This document shows positions 1 through 9,874 of a stretch of 64,000 bases of DNA, piece after piece. Within the stretch, counting starts at the first letter, position 1. Each line of letters starts with the position of its first letter. The notes beneath the pieces are model-generated. The model worked only from the letters and a program-made list of their open reading frames with translations. It searched no databases and was not told the origin of the DNA. This DNA is from Spiribacter vilamensis (GTDB lineage: Bacteria > Pseudomonadota > Gammaproteobacteria > Nitrococcales > Nitrococcaceae): assembly GCF_004217415.1 (NCBI RefSeq), contig NZ_SHLI01000001.1, forward strand, positions 1,116,001-1,180,000, read 5' to 3'. The position numbers and the translations under genes were made by a program.

Positions 1-728
1 TGCCGCTCCCGGGGGCACCGGCGAAAACCGAGAGCCCGAGCATCATCGCCCCTCGCCCCGAGTTCTATGACTTTGCCGCGGACGAGACCGATCCGGTCCT
101 TGCCCTGGGCGATCAGGCGGACCGTCGACTGACCGAACTGGATTACGTCGTATTCGACTGCGAAACCACCGGCCTGGCGCCGGGTCAGGGTGACGAGATC
201 GTCTCCATCGGTGCCGTGCGCATCCACGAGGGGCGCGTCATGCACGGCGAGACGTTCGAGTTGCTGGCGAACCCGGAGCGCTCGATTCCCGCGCTCGCCA
301 CGAGCATCCACGGCATTCGCGACGAGGATGTCGCCGATGCCCCCCCGGTCGAAGAGGCGATCCGCCGTTTCCACGCCTTCGCCGGCGATGCCGTGCTGGT
401 GGGATTCAATATCGCCTTCGACATGCGCTTTCTGCGGCTCAAGCAGCGTCGCTGCGGTGTACGTTTCGACAATCCCACGCTCGACGCCCTGCTGTTATCG
501 ATCCTGCTCCACGACCACACCGGCGAGCATACGCTCGAGGGCGTGGCGCGGCGGCTGGGTGTGGGCGTTGGCGGTCGTCACACCGCCCTGGGCGACTCCC
601 TCACCACCGCCGAGATCCTGATCCAGCTGTTCGGACTGTTACCCGATGCCGGGATTACACGCCTCAGCGAGGCCGTCAGCGCGCAGGAGAAAATGGTGGA
701 ATTTCGCCGCCAGCAGCGCGCGTTCTAG
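1..728 (+). CDS. DEDDh 3'-5' exonuclease domain protein (5' end outside window)
   Basis: The frame is open from base 3, so the gene starts upstream of the window and only its C-terminal ~241 residues are seen. It carries a DnaQ-like exonuclease domain: ExoI DCETTGL (near base 160), ExoII VGFNIAFDMRFL and ExoIII RHTALGDS, whose His..Asp pair marks the DEDDh subclass. It should remove 3' nucleotides from DNA using two metal ions. An internal ATG at 216 lies after the ExoI motif and cannot be the true start. The stretch before the domain (EFYDF, then an acidic linker) suggests a longer multidomain protein rather than a stand-alone DnaQ, but the missing part cannot be read. The gene ends at TAG 726-728, just before a terminator shared with pnp. 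Confidence 0.85.
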   Translation, partial: PLPGAPAKTESPSIIAPRPEFYDFAADETDPVLALGDQADRRLTELDYVVFDCETTGLAPGQGDEIVSIGAVRIHEGRVMHGETFELLANPERSIPALATSIHGIRDEDVADAPPVEEAIRRFHAFAGDAVLVGFNIAFDMRFLRLKQRRCGVRFDNPTLDALLLSILLHDHTGEHTLEGVARRLGVGVGGRHTALGDSLTTAEILIQLFGLLPDAGITRLSEAVSAQEKMVEFRRQQRAF

Positions 729-733
729 CGCAT

Positions 734-767
734 AAAAAAACCCCGGGCTCGTGCCGCGGGGTTTTTC
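734..767. terminator. Bidirectional intrinsic terminator between exonuclease gene and pnp
   Basis: An A-run, then CCCCGGGC, a TCGT loop, GCC-G-CGGGG and a T-run form a strong hairpin with U-tracts readable on both strands. It lies between two convergent genes, so it can end both the exonuclease transcript (plus) and the long pnp transcript (minus). Confidence 0.85.
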
Positions 768-801
768 GATCGCCGGGCGCATGCCTGGCTGGTGCCAGCA
801 G

Positions 802-2913
802 CTAGCCCTCGGCGCCCTCTTCCTGCAGCGCCTTGATGCTGAGCCGAATGCGTCCCTGGCGGTCGACCTCGAGCACCTTCACCCGCAGGCTCTGCCCCTC
901 GGCCAGCTCATCGGCGACACTCTCGACACGACGATCGGAGATCTGCGAGATGTGCACGAGCCCGTCACGCCCCGGGAGGATGTTCACGAAGGCACCGAAG
1001 TCCATCAGCTTGATGACCTTGCCCTCGTAGACCTGCCCGACCTCGACGTCGGCGGTCAGCAGCTCGATCCGACGCCGCGCCTCTTCACCGGCCGCCTTGT
1101 CGGTGGAACCAATGGTGACAACACCCTCGTCGGTGATGTCGATGGTCGTCCCGGTCTCTTCGGTCAGCTGACGGATCGTCGCACCGCCCTTGCCGATCAC
1201 GTCACGGATCTTGTCGGGATCGATCCGCAGCGTAATCAGACGCGGTGCGTAGGCCGACATCTCGTCGCGATGCTCGGCAATGACGTCGTTCATCTTGCCG
1301 AGGATGTGCAGCCGGCCGTCACGGGCCTGTGCAAGCGCCTGCTCCATCACCTCGCGGGTGATGCCGTCGATCTTGATGTCCATCTGCAGCGCGGTCACGC
1401 CGTTCTCGGTACCCGCCACCTTGAAGTCCATGTCGCCGAGGTGATCCTCGTCGCCGAGGATATCGGTGAGGACGGCGAAGTCATCGCCCTCCTTGATCAA
1501 CCCCATGGCGATACCGGCGACCGGTGCTTTGAGGGGCACGCCGGCGTCCATCAGCGAGAGACTGGTGCCGCAGACCGTTGCCATCGAACTGGAGCCGTTG
1601 GACTCGGTGATCTCGGAGACCACCCGGACCACGTAGGGACAGTCTTCCGGCTCCGGCATGACCGCCTGAACGCCCCGCTTGGCGAGCTTGCCGTGACCGA
1701 TCTCGCGACGCTTCGGCGTGCCCATGAAACCGGCCTCGCCCACACAGTAGGGCGGGAAGTTGTAATGGAGCATGAACGGCTCGCGCCGCTCGCCCTCGAT
1801 GCCGTCGATGATCTGCGCGTCGCGACCCGTGCCCAGCGTGCTGACCACGATCGCCTGCGTCTCGCCGCGCGTGAAGATCGCCGAGCCGTGCGTTCGCGGC
1901 AGGCTGCCGACCTCGATATCGATCGGGCGCACGCTGTAGTTGTCGCGCCCGTCAATACGCCGCTCGCCGGCAATGATGCGACCGCGAACGATGGACTTCT
2001 CGAGATCCTTGAAGGCATCGCCGACTGCATCGGCGCTGTAGCCGTCTTCGGTCTCGGCATCTCCCACAAGCGCGGTGGTAACGTCGTCGCGGACGGCCGC
2101 GATGGCTTCCTGCCGGGCCTGCTTGTCGGCAACGGCATAGGCCTCGGTCAGCGGCTTTTCCGCCCGCTCGCGCAGCTTCGCGGCAAGCGACTCGTCAGTC
2201 GGCTCCGGCTCCCAGTCCCAGCGCGGCTTGCCTGCCTCGGCGGCGAGCTCGTTGATCGCGCCGATCGCCGACTGCATCTGCTCGTGGCCGTAGAGCACCG
2301 CGTCGAGCATGGTCTGCTCGGGCAGCCGGTTGGCCTCGGACTCGACCATGAGGACACCCTGCTCGGTGCCGGCGACCACCAGGTCAAGCTCGGAGGATTC
2401 GAGCTGGGTAAAGGACGGGTTGAGCAGGAACTCGCCATCCTTGTAACCCACCCGGGCGGCGGCAATGGGGCCCTCGAACGGGATCCCGCTCACGGCCAGC
2501 GCCGCCGAGGTCCCAATCAGTGCCGGAATGTCCGGATCCACCTCAGAGTTCATGGAGATGACGGTGGCGACGACCTGCACCTCGTTCGTGAAGCCGTTCG
2601 GGAACAGCGGCCGGATGGGCCGGTCGATGAGCCGGCAGACCAGGGTCTCTTTCTCGGAGGGCCGGCCCTCGCGCTTGAAGAACCCACCGGGGATCTTGCC
2701 CGCCGCGTAGGTCCGCTCCTGGTAGTTGACGGTGAGCGGGAGGAAACTGCGCCCGGGCACGACCTCCCGCTTACCGACGACCGTCACGAGAACGACGGTG
2801 TCGGACATGTTGACCATGACCGCACCGCTCGCCTGGCGGGCGATCTTGCCGGTTTCGAGCGTGACGTTGTGTTCCCCGAACTGGAACGACTTTTTGACGG
2901 CGGTTGGAGTCAC
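802..2913 (-). CDS. pnp: Polyribonucleotide nucleotidyltransferase (PNPase)
   Basis: This is a phosphorolytic 3'-5' exoribonuclease of the RNA degradosome, full length at 703 residues. Two RNase PH-like domains occupy about residues 10-145 and 315-460. They are followed by a KH domain ([10 protein letters not shown], about residue 565) and an S1 domain ([16 protein letters not shown], about 625-690). The start is GTG at 2911-2913, with a GGGGAT ribosome site 8 bases upstream. It is the last gene of the nusA-infB-rbfA-truB-rpsO-pnp cluster, about 30 bases after rpsO with no terminator between, and ends at a bidirectional terminator. In Escherichia coli an RNase III hairpin upstream of pnp mediates autoregulation; no long hairpin is obvious here. 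Identification is secure. Confidence 0.98.
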   Translation of the reverse strand: MTPTAVKKSFQFGEHNVTLETGKIARQASGAVMVNMSDTVVLVTVVGKREVVPGRSFLPLTVNYQERTYAAGKIPGGFFKREGRPSEKETLVCRLIDRPIRPLFPNGFTNEVQVVATVISMNSEVDPDIPALIGTSAALAVSGIPFEGPIAAARVGYKDGEFLLNPSFTQLESSELDLVVAGTEQGVLMVESEANRLPEQTMLDAVLYGHEQMQSAIGAINELAAEAGKPRWDWEPEPTDESLAAKLRERAEKPLTEAYAVADKQARQEAIAAVRDDVTTALVGDAETEDGYSADAVGDAFKDLEKSIVRGRIIAGERRIDGRDNYSVRPIDIEVGSLPRTHGSAIFTRGETQAIVVSTLGTGRDAQIIDGIEGERREPFMLHYNFPPYCVGEAGFMGTPKRREIGHGKLAKRGVQAVMPEPEDCPYVVRVVSEITESNGSSSMATVCGTSLSLMDAGVPLKAPVAGIAMGLIKEGDDFAVLTDILGDEDHLGDMDFKVAGTENGVTALQMDIKIDGITREVMEQALAQARDGRLHILGKMNDVIAEHRDEMSAYAPRLITLRIDPDKIRDVIGKGGATIRQLTEETGTTIDITDEGVVTIGSTDKAAGEEARRRIELLTADVEVGQVYEGKVIKLMDFGAFVNILPGRDGLVHISQISDRRVESVADELAEGQSLRVKVLEVDRQGRIRLSIKALQEEGAEG

Positions 2914-2946
2914 TGAGATTTATCCCCTGGTCTCTTGTGGAAAGCC

Positions 2947-3216
2947 TTACTTGCGCAGACCCAGTCGTTTAATGACGGTCTGGTAGCGCTCGAGGCTCTT
3001 GCGATGCAGATAGTCCAGCAGCTGGCGGCGCTGGTTGACCAGCTTGAGCAGGCCGCGGCGGGAGTGATGGTCCTGCTTATGGGTGGCGAAATGGTCGGTG
3101 AGGTACTGGATTCGGGCGGTCAGAAGGGCGATCTGCACTTCCGGGGATCCGGTATCCCCTTCCGCACGCCCGTAATCGCGGACGATCTCCTGCTTCTGCT
3201 GAGCGCTGAGCGACAT
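2947..3216 (-). CDS. rpsO: 30S ribosomal protein S15
   Basis: S15 binds 16S rRNA at the central three-way junction during small-subunit assembly. The 89-residue length and motifs [18 protein letters not shown] and LDYLHRK are typical of the family. A TTG lies one codon upstream (3219). ATG at 3216 is preferred because CAGGAGT sits about 7 bases before it and the product then begins MSLS like other S15 proteins. It lies between truB and pnp in the usual order. Autogenous control by a leader pseudoknot is known in E. coli and was not assessed here. Confidence 0.97.
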   Translation of the reverse strand: MSLSAQQKQEIVRDYGRAEGDTGSPEVQIALLTARIQYLTDHFATHKQDHHSRRGLLKLVNQRRQLLDYLHRKSLERYQTVIKRLGLRK

Positions 3217-3260
3217 CAATGACTCCTGATTGAAAAACTGATTAACAACAACTGAATATT

Positions 3261-4190
3261 CTAGCCGTGGGGGCTGCGCTGAACAAGCAATCGCCGCGGC
3301 GCGACCCCATGTTCACCATCTCCAACGCCGATGCCGAGGAACACCCCGGTATCCGCATAAACCCGACACAGCTCTGTCGGCGTCTGTGTTCCGCCGGATC
3401 CGGTCGCTGCCTGGCCCTGGCAGAAGGCGGCCTCCTGTCCGACATCAAGCGTTACCGCCGGATAGTCGATCAGTCCCTGGTCGGATGTCAGCAGCAAGTC
3501 ATCCAGCGCATCAGGCCCCTGCTCGCGGCGGGCCTCCAGCGTTTCCAGGTTCCACATGCCGTCACCCGGGAATGGCCCCAGCGCGGTTCGCCGAAGGGTT
3601 TCGACGTGCGCCCCGCAGCCCAGCGCCTCACCGATATCGGCGACCAGGCTGCGAATATAGGTGCCCTTGGAGCAGTCGACCGTAAGCTGCAACCGATCCG
3701 GGGCGAGGCACTCACCGGTCAGCGAGTGGATGGTGACCGGGCGCGGGGGGCGATCGACCGTTTTACCCTCCCGGGCGAGTTCGTGCAGGCGCCTGCCCTC
3801 GTGCTTGAGCGCCGAGACCATGGGTGGCACCTGCGATATCGCCCCGCGAAAGCCGGCGAGCACCGGTTCCAGCGAGTGGTTGTCGATGGCGGGGACCGGT
3901 CGCTCCGAGAGGACCTCGCCATCGGCGTCGGCGCTGTCCGTGACAACCCCGAGCCGAGCGGTCGCCACATAGCGCTTGTCTGCATCGAGCAGCCAGCCAC
4001 TGATCTTGGTGGCCTCACCGAAGCACAGGACCAGCAGCCCCGTTGCCAGCGGATCGAGGCTGCCGGTATGACCGGCCTTGCGCGCATCCAGCCAGCGGCT
4101 GACCTGGCGCAGCGCCTTGTTCGAAGTGAGCCCGGCGGGTTTATCGAGCAGCAGAATGCCATCGACTGATCGGCCCTTGCGGCGCGCCAT
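3261..4190 (-). CDS. truB: tRNA pseudouridine(55) synthase
   Basis: TruB converts U55 in the T loop of tRNAs to pseudouridine. The catalytic aspartate is D46 in [11 protein letters not shown]. The family motifs [23 protein letters not shown] and [15 protein letters not shown] follow. At 309 residues it matches the full-length bacterial enzyme, including the C-terminal PUA-like region. It starts 9 bases after the rbfA stop codon and is translated within the infB-rbfA-truB-rpsO unit. Nothing is missing. Confidence 0.97.
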   Translation of the reverse strand: MARRKGRSVDGILLLDKPAGLTSNKALRQVSRWLDARKAGHTGSLDPLATGLLVLCFGEATKISGWLLDADKRYVATARLGVVTDSADADGEVLSERPVPAIDNHSLEPVLAGFRGAISQVPPMVSALKHEGRRLHELAREGKTVDRPPRPVTIHSLTGECLAPDRLQLTVDCSKGTYIRSLVADIGEALGCGAHVETLRRTALGPFPGDGMWNLETLEARREQGPDALDDLLLTSDQGLIDYPAVTLDVGQEAAFCQGQAATGSGGTQTPTELCRVYADTGVFLGIGVGDGEHGVAPRRLLVQRSPHG

Positions 4191-4199
4191 CGCCGTCGA

Positions 4200-4580
4200 T
4201 CAGTCCTTATCGGGTGCCGCCGGATCCCCGTCCGGCTGCACGTCGTCGATCAGCCGGTTGAGACGCGCGCCGCGATCGAAGGTCGGATCGTACTGGAAGC
4301 GCAGCAACGGCACCTTGCGCAGGGTCAGCCGCCGGGCGAGCTCCCGGCGGAGGAAATTACCCGCGCCGGTCAACACACGCACCATCTCGCGCGATTCGTC
4401 CGGCTCCATTCCCAGTCCCGTCACGAACACGTCGGCATAGGAGAAATCGCGGCTGACCCGCACTTCCGAGACGGTCACCGACCCCACGCGGGGGTCGCGG
4501 ACCTGGTCGCGAATGAGGCCCGCGAGCTCCTGCTGGATCTGATCACCGACGCGGCGTGCCCGCGAGAAATCCCGGGGCAT
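4200..4580 (-). CDS. rbfA: 30S ribosome-binding factor A
   Basis: RbfA is a KH-fold factor for late 30S maturation and 16S 5' processing. The motifs RVGDQIQQELA, DPRVGSVTVSEV and DFSYADVFVT identify it. The open frame extends 13 codons further upstream into infB. The ATG at 4580 is chosen because it gives the conserved beginning MPRDFSR and sits just past the infB stop (2 bases between them). The product is 126 residues with an acidic, Pro/Asp-rich tail. Its place between infB and truB is the canonical order. Confidence 0.95.
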   Translation of the reverse strand: MPRDFSRARRVGDQIQQELAGLIRDQVRDPRVGSVTVSEVRVSRDFSYADVFVTGLGMEPDESREMVRVLTGAGNFLRRELARRLTLRKVPLLRFQYDPTFDRGARLNRLIDDVQPDGDPAAPDKD

Positions 4581-4582
4581 CG

Positions 4583-7204
4583 TTACAGCGTCCGCTCGAT
4601 GGTGAGGCGCTCGTAGCACTCGATCTGGTCGCCGACGCGGACGTCATTGTAATGACGGACGCCGATACCGCATTCGGTACCCGACTGCACCTCGTTGACA
4701 TCATCCTTGAAGCGCCGCAGCGACTCGAGATCGCCCTCGAACACCACCACGCTGTTGCGCAGGACGCGGATCGGGTTACGCCGGCGGACGACACCATCGA
4801 CCACCAGGCAGCCCGCGATCTGGCCCAGCTGCGAGGAGCGGTACACCTCGCGGACCTCGGCCGTGCCGATGATCTGCTCGCGGGTCTCGGGCTCGAGCAT
4901 GCCGCTGATCGCGTTACGGAGCTGATCGATCGCATCGTAAATGATGCTGTAGTAATGCGGCTTGACGTCATTTTCCTGCGCCAGCCGGCGCGCCTTGGCG
5001 TCGGCCCGGACGTTGAAGCCGATGAGCAGCGCCTCGGAGGCGATCGCCAGGTTGACGTCCGACTCGTTGATCGCGCCCACGCCGGTCGCCACCGGCACGA
5101 TACGCACCTCGTCGGTCGCCAGGTTGGTGAGGGACTGGGTCAGCGCCTCCACCGAGCCCTGGACATCGCCCTTGACCACCAGATTGACGGTCTTGATGAC
5201 ATCGTCCTGCGACTGGCTGAAGAGCTCGTCCATCCGCGCCGCCTTCTGGGCCTGCAGCCGCTTGTCGCGGCTCTTCTCGCGGCGACGGTCGACCAGCTCG
5301 CGCGCCTTGCGCTCGTCCTCGACCGCGAGGACCTCGTCGCCCGCCTCGGGCAGCCCGGAGAGCCCCAGGACCACCACGGGCGTCGAAGGCCCGGCCGACT
5401 TCACCCGGTCGCCGCGCTCGTCGAGCAGCGCCCGGACCCGGCCGAACTCCGTTCCGGAGATGATGGTGTCGCCCTGGTTGAGCACACCGTTCTGGACGAG
5501 GATGGTCGCGACCGGACCGCGACCGCGGTCAAGACTCGACTCGACGACGACACCCGAGGCGGGACAATCGCGGACCGCCTTGAGCTCGAGCAGCTCGGCC
5601 TGCAGCGCCACGGCCTCGAGCAGTGCCTCGACTCCCTGGCCGTTCAGCGCCGAGCAGGGGATGAACTGCACATCACCACCAAACTCTTCCGGCACAACCT
5701 CGCGGGCGACCAGCTCGTTCTTGACCCGGTCGGGATTGGCTTCCTCGCGGTCCATCTTGTTGACCGCCACGACCAGCGGGACTCCCGCGGCGCGGGCATG
5801 CTTGATGGCCTCTTCGGTCTGCGGCATCACTCCGTCATCCGCGGCTACCACCAGGATGACGACGTCGGTCACCTGGGCACCGCGGGCACGCATGGCGGTG
5901 AACGCCTCGTGGCCCGGGGTATCCAGGAACGTGAGATCGCCCCGCTCGGACGGTACCCGGTAGGCACCGATATGCTGGGTAATACCACCGGCCTCACCGG
6001 ACGCGACCTTGGCGCGACGGATATAGTCGAGCAGCGTCGTCTTGCCGTGGTCGACGTGCCCCATGATCGTCACCACGGCCGAGCGCGGCTCCGCGGCGCC
6101 CTCCGGCTCGGTGGTCTGGCTGAGCACTGCCTCTTCGAGATCGTCTTCCCGCACGATGTGCGGGCGATGGCCAAGCTCCTCGACCAGGAGCACGGCCGTT
6201 TCCTGATCGATGGCCTGATTGATGGTGGCCATGACGCCCTGCTTCATCATCTCCTTGATCAGATCCGCGGCCTTGACGCTCATCCGCTGGGCGAGATCGC
6301 CGACAGTGATCGTCTCCGGCACCTGGACGTCGCGCACAACCGGGGCGGTCGGCTTCTCAAAGCCCTGCTGGAGGGCCGAGCTCGCCGCACCGGCGGCGCC
6401 GCCCCGCCGGGATCGGCGGCCACCGGCCTCGGCTTTCTTGCGCGCCTTGCCCTTACCGCGCGAGGCCTTGCGAGCGGCGCGCTCCTCGGCTTCGCGCTCG
6501 CGCTTGGCCTCGGCCTCGAGGCGCTTGCGCTCCTTGTCGTCCTCGATTTCCTTGTTTCGGGCGGCCTCGGACTCGGTCTTCTGCGAATCCGCTTCCAGAT
6601 CCGCCGGGGTCTGCGCCTCGGCCGATGACTCGGCGGCTGCCTTTTCGGCCGCGCCGGTGTCCGCCTCGGTCTCACGGGCCGCGGCCGCGGCCGCCTCCGC
6701 CGCTTCGCGCTCCTGGCGCTCCGCCTCGGCCTTCGCCTCGGCTTCGGCCCTGACCCGCGCCTCTGCCTGGCGTGCCTCTTCGGCAGCGTTCACGTCTTTC
6801 TGCAGGGCGCGCTCGAGCACCTGGGCATCCTGCTCGGCGGCCTCCGCCTCGACCACGCTGCGTTTGACGTAGGTCCGCTTCTTGCGCACTTCGACATTGA
6901 CGGTGCGACCGGCACCCGCACCGCGACTGCCGCGCGGTGCCCGGCGCTCGCCACCACCGGCGGGCATTTTCAGCTGACTGTGACTGCGCCGCTTGAGCGT
7001 GATCTGCGAAGGACCTCCGTCCTCGCTGTCGTCACGACGGCCATGGGTCTTGCGGATATGTTCAAGCAGTGTCGACTTGTCCGCGTCGGACAACGCGGCG
7101 TCGGGGTCATCCTGGGGTATGCCCGCCTCACGGAGCTGGATCAGCAGCCGATCCAGTGGCACGCCCGTCCTGTCTGCAAAATCCCTGACTGTGCTCTGCG
7201 CCAT
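4583..7204 (-). CDS. infB: Translation initiation factor IF-2
   Basis: IF-2 is the GTPase that brings fMet-tRNA to the 30S P site and promotes subunit joining. The product has about 873 residues. It has an IF2-N domain at the start, then a long Ala/Glu/Arg low-complexity coiled region (about residues 130-270), a second IF2-N module near 300, and the G domain from about 380. G-motifs are [16 protein letters not shown] and NKMD. Domains II and III and the C-terminal fMet-tRNA domain complete it. Two in-frame ATGs lie at 7210 and 7204. The second is better placed, 8 bases after GGAGG. Stretches of this gene are very G+C rich (44 of 60 bases at 6421-6480). It follows nusA in the standard operon. 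Confidence 0.97.
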   Translation of the reverse strand: MAQSTVRDFADRTGVPLDRLLIQLREAGIPQDDPDAALSDADKSTLLEHIRKTHGRRDDSEDGGPSQITLKRRSHSQLKMPAGGGERRAPRGSRGAGAGRTVNVEVRKKRTYVKRSVVEAEAAEQDAQVLERALQKDVNAAEEARQAEARVRAEAEAKAEAERQEREAAEAAAAAARETEADTGAAEKAAAESSAEAQTPADLEADSQKTESEAARNKEIEDDKERKRLEAEAKREREAEERAARKASRGKGKARKKAEAGGRRSRRGGAAGAASSALQQGFEKPTAPVVRDVQVPETITVGDLAQRMSVKAADLIKEMMKQGVMATINQAIDQETAVLLVEELGHRPHIVREDDLEEAVLSQTTEPEGAAEPRSAVVTIMGHVDHGKTTLLDYIRRAKVASGEAGGITQHIGAYRVPSERGDLTFLDTPGHEAFTAMRARGAQVTDVVILVVAADDGVMPQTEEAIKHARAAGVPLVVAVNKMDREEANPDRVKNELVAREVVPEEFGGDVQFIPCSALNGQGVEALLEAVALQAELLELKAVRDCPASGVVVESSLDRGRGPVATILVQNGVLNQGDTIISGTEFGRVRALLDERGDRVKSAGPSTPVVVLGLSGLPEAGDEVLAVEDERKARELVDRRREKSRDKRLQAQKAARMDELFSQSQDDVIKTVNLVVKGDVQGSVEALTQSLTNLATDEVRIVPVATGVGAINESDVNLAIASEALLIGFNVRADAKARRLAQENDVKPHYYSIIYDAIDQLRNAISGMLEPETREQIIGTAEVREVYRSSQLGQIAGCLVVDGVVRRRNPIRVLRNSVVVFEGDLESLRRFKDDVNEVQSGTECGIGVRHYNDVRVGDQIECYERLTIERTL

Positions 7205-7235
7205 ATTCATTACCTCCGTCCCGGCTGATCCGGGA

Positions 7236-8804
7236 TTACTCCTGGTCCTCGCCGGTTTCGGCGAACCACGGCTCGCGGGCTTTCATGATCAGTGCCGCCG
7301 CGCGCTCTGCATCAAGACCGTCAATATCAATTACGTCGTCCACCGACTGCTCCGCGAAATCCTCCATGGTCCGGATCCCGTTCGCCGCAAGCTGCTCGGC
7401 AAGCGCTGTGTCCATTCCCTCGAGGCCCAGCAGGTCGTCGGCCGGCGCATCGGCGGCCGCCGCCTCCGCCTCGCGCTTCGCGAGCACGTCGCGGGCGCGC
7501 TGGCGGAGCGCGTTGACCAGGTCTTCGTCGAACCCTTCGACCTCGAGCAACTCGGCGACCGGCACGTAGGCGATCTCCTCCAGGCTCGAGAAACCCTCTT
7601 CCACCAGCAGACCGGCCAGCTCCTCGTCGACATCGAGATCCGTAGCGAAACTCTCGACCAGCTCGGCGGCCTCGGACTCGCTCTTCGCCTCGGCCTCGGA
7701 GGCGGTCATGACGTTGAGCTCCCAACCGGTCAGCTCACTGGCCAGCCGGACGTTCTGACCACCGCGACCAATCGCCTGCGAGAGCTGATCCTCGCCCACC
7801 GCGATGTCCATGCTGTGACGATCCTCGTCGACCACGATGGATTCGACCTCGGCCGGCGCCATCGCGTTGATCACGAACTGCGCCGGATTTTCATTCCAGA
7901 GAATGATGTCGATGCGCTCGCCGGAGAGCTCGTTGGACACCGCCTGGACGCGCGAGCCGCGCATCCCCACGCAGGCACCCACCGGATCGATACGGCTGTC
8001 GAGGGCGTTGACCGATATCTTGGCCCGCAGCCCCGGGTCCCGGGCGGCGCCGAGGATATCGAGGAGCTCCTGGCCGACCTCCGGGACCTCGAGCTTGAAC
8101 AGCTCGACCAGGAATTCCGGTGCCGACCGACTGGCAAACAGCTGGGGGCCGCGGGCCTCTTCGCGCACTTCCCGGAGCCAGGCCCGCAGCCGATCACCCG
8201 GGCGGACGGCCTCCCGCGCGATCATCTCCTCGCGCGGGATGAAGGCCTCGGCATTGCTGCCCAGGTCGAGGAAGACATTGCCACGCTCGACCCGTTTGAC
8301 GACACCGGAGATCAGTTCGCCAACGCGGTCGCGGTAGGCCTCGATGACCTTGGCACGCTCGGCATCGCGGACACGCTGAACGATGACCTGCTTGGCCGTC
8401 TGCGCGGCAATGCGACCGAATTCCACCGACTCCATCGGCTCTTCGATCACACCGCCGACCTCGACCTCGGGATCGATTTCGCGCGCCCGGGACAGCGGAA
8501 TCTGCTGATCCGGATACTCGATTTCACCCCCGTGATCCGGATCGGCATCGGAGTCGGAGTCAGACTCGGTATCGGTTTCGGTTTCGCCGTCGCCGGAAAC
8601 CGGATCTTCAACGACTTCCCAGCACCGGAACGTCTGGTACTCGCCGGTGCGGCGGTTGACCGCTACCCGCGCCGCGATTTCCTCGCTGTGGCGCTTCTGC
8701 GTCGCCGAGGCGAGTGCGGCCTCGATCGCCTCGAAGATCACTTCCTGCTCGACGCCTTTCTCGTTGGCCATCGCGTCGACTACCAGCAGAATTTCCTTGC
8801 TCAT
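7236..8804 (-). CDS. nusA: Transcription termination/antitermination factor NusA
   Basis: NusA binds RNA polymerase and modulates pausing, termination and antitermination. Its 522 residues contain an N-terminal polymerase-binding domain ([17 protein letters not shown]), an S1 domain (from about 165), two KH domains ([12 protein letters not shown] and [13 protein letters not shown]) and two C-terminal acidic repeats, as in E. coli. Unusually, the N-terminal domain has an insertion of about 25 residues rich in Asp, Ser and Glu at residues 71-93 (bases 8526-8594). E. coli has only a short loop there. It lies between rimP and infB and is probably autoregulated through the leader terminators near metY. 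Confidence 0.97.
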   Translation of the reverse strand: MSKEILLVVDAMANEKGVEQEVIFEAIEAALASATQKRHSEEIAARVAVNRRTGEYQTFRCWEVVEDPVSGDGETETDTESDSDSDADPDHGGEIEYPDQQIPLSRAREIDPEVEVGGVIEEPMESVEFGRIAAQTAKQVIVQRVRDAERAKVIEAYRDRVGELISGVVKRVERGNVFLDLGSNAEAFIPREEMIAREAVRPGDRLRAWLREVREEARGPQLFASRSAPEFLVELFKLEVPEVGQELLDILGAARDPGLRAKISVNALDSRIDPVGACVGMRGSRVQAVSNELSGERIDIILWNENPAQFVINAMAPAEVESIVVDEDRHSMDIAVGEDQLSQAIGRGGQNVRLASELTGWELNVMTASEAEAKSESEAAELVESFATDLDVDEELAGLLVEEGFSSLEEIAYVPVAELLEVEGFDEDLVNALRQRARDVLAKREAEAAAADAPADDLLGLEGMDTALAEQLAANGIRTMEDFAEQSVDDVIDIDGLDAERAAALIMKAREPWFAETGEDQE

Positions 8805-8838
8805 CGTCTACCGTTCTCCGATTGGAATACGCCGTCGC

Positions 8839-9291
8839 TCACGGCTCCAGCTCTATATGTGCGCCATCAATCGACGACAGTGGCACGACGGTACGCCCGT
8901 CGCTCGCCTCGACGATGACCCCTTCCTCTGTCAGACCCGCGAGGCGGCCGGTGACCTTGCGACGCCCGTCGATCCGCTCGCGAAGCCGGATGCGGACCGA
9001 TTCGCCGGCGAAACGCGTGTAGTCCGAGGTCTTGAAGACCGGACGGTCGAGTCCGGGCGAGGAAACCTCGAGGGTATAATCACCGCTGATGGGGTCTTCG
9101 ACGTCGAGGACGCCACTGACCTGGTGGCTGACGCGAGCACAGTCATCGACACTAACGCCCTCCGGCCCGTCGATGAATACGCGCAGGACCGCGTTGCCCC
9201 GACTCGGGTGGAATTCCACTCCGACGCATTCATAACCGAGCCCCTCGATAACGGGCTCCAGAAGCTCTGTGACGTGTTCAGGCGCTTTCAT
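8839..9291 (-). CDS. rimP: Ribosome maturation factor RimP
   Basis: RimP is required for 30S maturation. Motifs LGYECVGVEF, VSVDDCARVS, DYTLEVSSPGLDRPV and a C-terminal SH3-like barrel identify it. The frame is open further upstream, but that part overlaps a terminator. ATG at 9291 is chosen; it gives a 150-residue protein beginning MKAPEHV, the usual size. There is no convincing ribosome-binding site before this ATG, which is odd for a first structural gene. It is separated from metY by two intrinsic terminators, so its transcription needs read-through or a promoter not seen here. Confidence 0.95.
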   Translation of the reverse strand: MKAPEHVTELLEPVIEGLGYECVGVEFHPSRGNAVLRVFIDGPEGVSVDDCARVSHQVSGVLDVEDPISGDYTLEVSSPGLDRPVFKTSDYTRFAGESVRIRLRERIDGRRKVTGRLAGLTEEGVIVEASDGRTVVPLSSIDGAHIELEP

Positions 9292-9320
9292 GTTTGGTCG
9301 TATCCGGTCCTTCCCGGAAC

Positions 9321-9344
9321 AAAAAATGGGCCCGAGGCCCATTT
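9321..9344 (-). terminator. Second of two tandem terminators between metY and rimP
   Basis: On the minus strand AAATGGGCC-TCG-GGCCCATTT is followed by a U-tract (A-run 9321-9326 on the plus strand). It ends about 30 bases before the rimP start, so it sits in the operon leader and can act as an attenuator. Confidence 0.75.
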
Positions 9345-9375
9345 CCACACCGGCTGCCGCTTTCGCGACACCGGC

Positions 9376-9398
9376 AAAAAAAAAGGCCGCAAGCGGCC
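9376..9398 (-). terminator. First of two tandem terminators between metY and rimP
   Basis: On the minus strand GGCCGC-TT-GCGGCC is followed by nine Us (A-run 9376-9384 on the plus strand). It lies 19 bases after the encoded CCA of metY. It should release the tRNA precursor and limit read-through into rimP-nusA-infB. Leader terminators at the same place in E. coli are part of NusA autoregulation. Confidence 0.85.
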
Positions 9399-9416
9399 TT
9401 CTCGAAGATGCCTAAT

Positions 9417-9493
<77 letters not shown>

Positions 9494-9506
9494 ACCGACA
9501 TCCAGA

Positions 9507-9535
9507 ACGATATACGTCCTGCGGCTATCTTTCAA
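9507..9535 (-). promoter_or_regulatory. Predicted sigma-70 promoter of metY
   Basis: On the minus strand TTGAAA (9530-9535), a 17-base spacer and TATCGT (9507-9512) lie just upstream of the tRNA, putting the start near 9500. The -35 box overlaps the stop codon of the DUF2818-type gene. Confidence 0.6.
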
Positions 9536-9867
9536 GACTCGCGTCGCCGAGAATGACGCTGGAGTCGACGCCGAAGGTCATGGCAGTAGATAAACCCTGG
9601 CAGCGCGAATACCGCGAACAGCGCCAGGTTGATCACCCAGAACTCCCACCCCTGCATCTGCAGCTGGCCCTGCGTCCGGTACTCGAGACCGGCGGCGATC
9701 AGACCCACCAGGAAGAACAGGGTCAACCACTCCACCAGGCGGATCCACTCCGGTTTGCCGCGCGCCGCCGGCGATACAACGAACGCAATCCGATCACTCA
9801 GCCACGGCAGGTTCGCCGCAATCAACGCGACAACCATTAGCAGGGTGATCGCGACGGCGGTGCTCAT
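9532..9867 (-). CDS. DUF2818-type small membrane protein downstream of nuoN
   Basis: A 111-residue protein with three predicted membrane segments: about residues 4-20, about 45-62 and about 76-95. It ends in an Arg-rich cytoplasmic tail. The pattern ANLPWLS, then WLTLFFLVG, then QGWEFWVI and LPGFIYCHDLRRR resembles the DUF2818 family, which is often found right after nuoN in beta- and gammaproteobacteria. It begins 7 bases after the nuoN stop, so it is probably the last gene of the nuo operon. A role in Complex I assembly or stability is only inferred from position; no catalytic residues are visible. Confidence 0.8.
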   Translation of the reverse strand: MSTAVAITLLMVVALIAANLPWLSDRIAFVVSPAARGKPEWIRLVEWLTLFFLVGLIAAGLEYRTQGQLQMQGWEFWVINLALFAVFALPGFIYCHDLRRRLQRHSRRRES

Positions 9868-9874
9868 CGGACGC

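Noticed and set aside
751-2916. Long open frame on the strand opposite pnp
   Set aside because: High-G+C antisense shadow; pnp has complete domains and the antisense product has no recognisable motif. Similar long shadows opposite infB, the nuoN-nuoM region and carB were left out for the same reason.
6280-6872. Repetitive Ala/Glu/Arg coding stretch that could look like a DNA repeat
   Set aside because: It is the normal low-complexity linker of IF-2 and keeps the reading frame.
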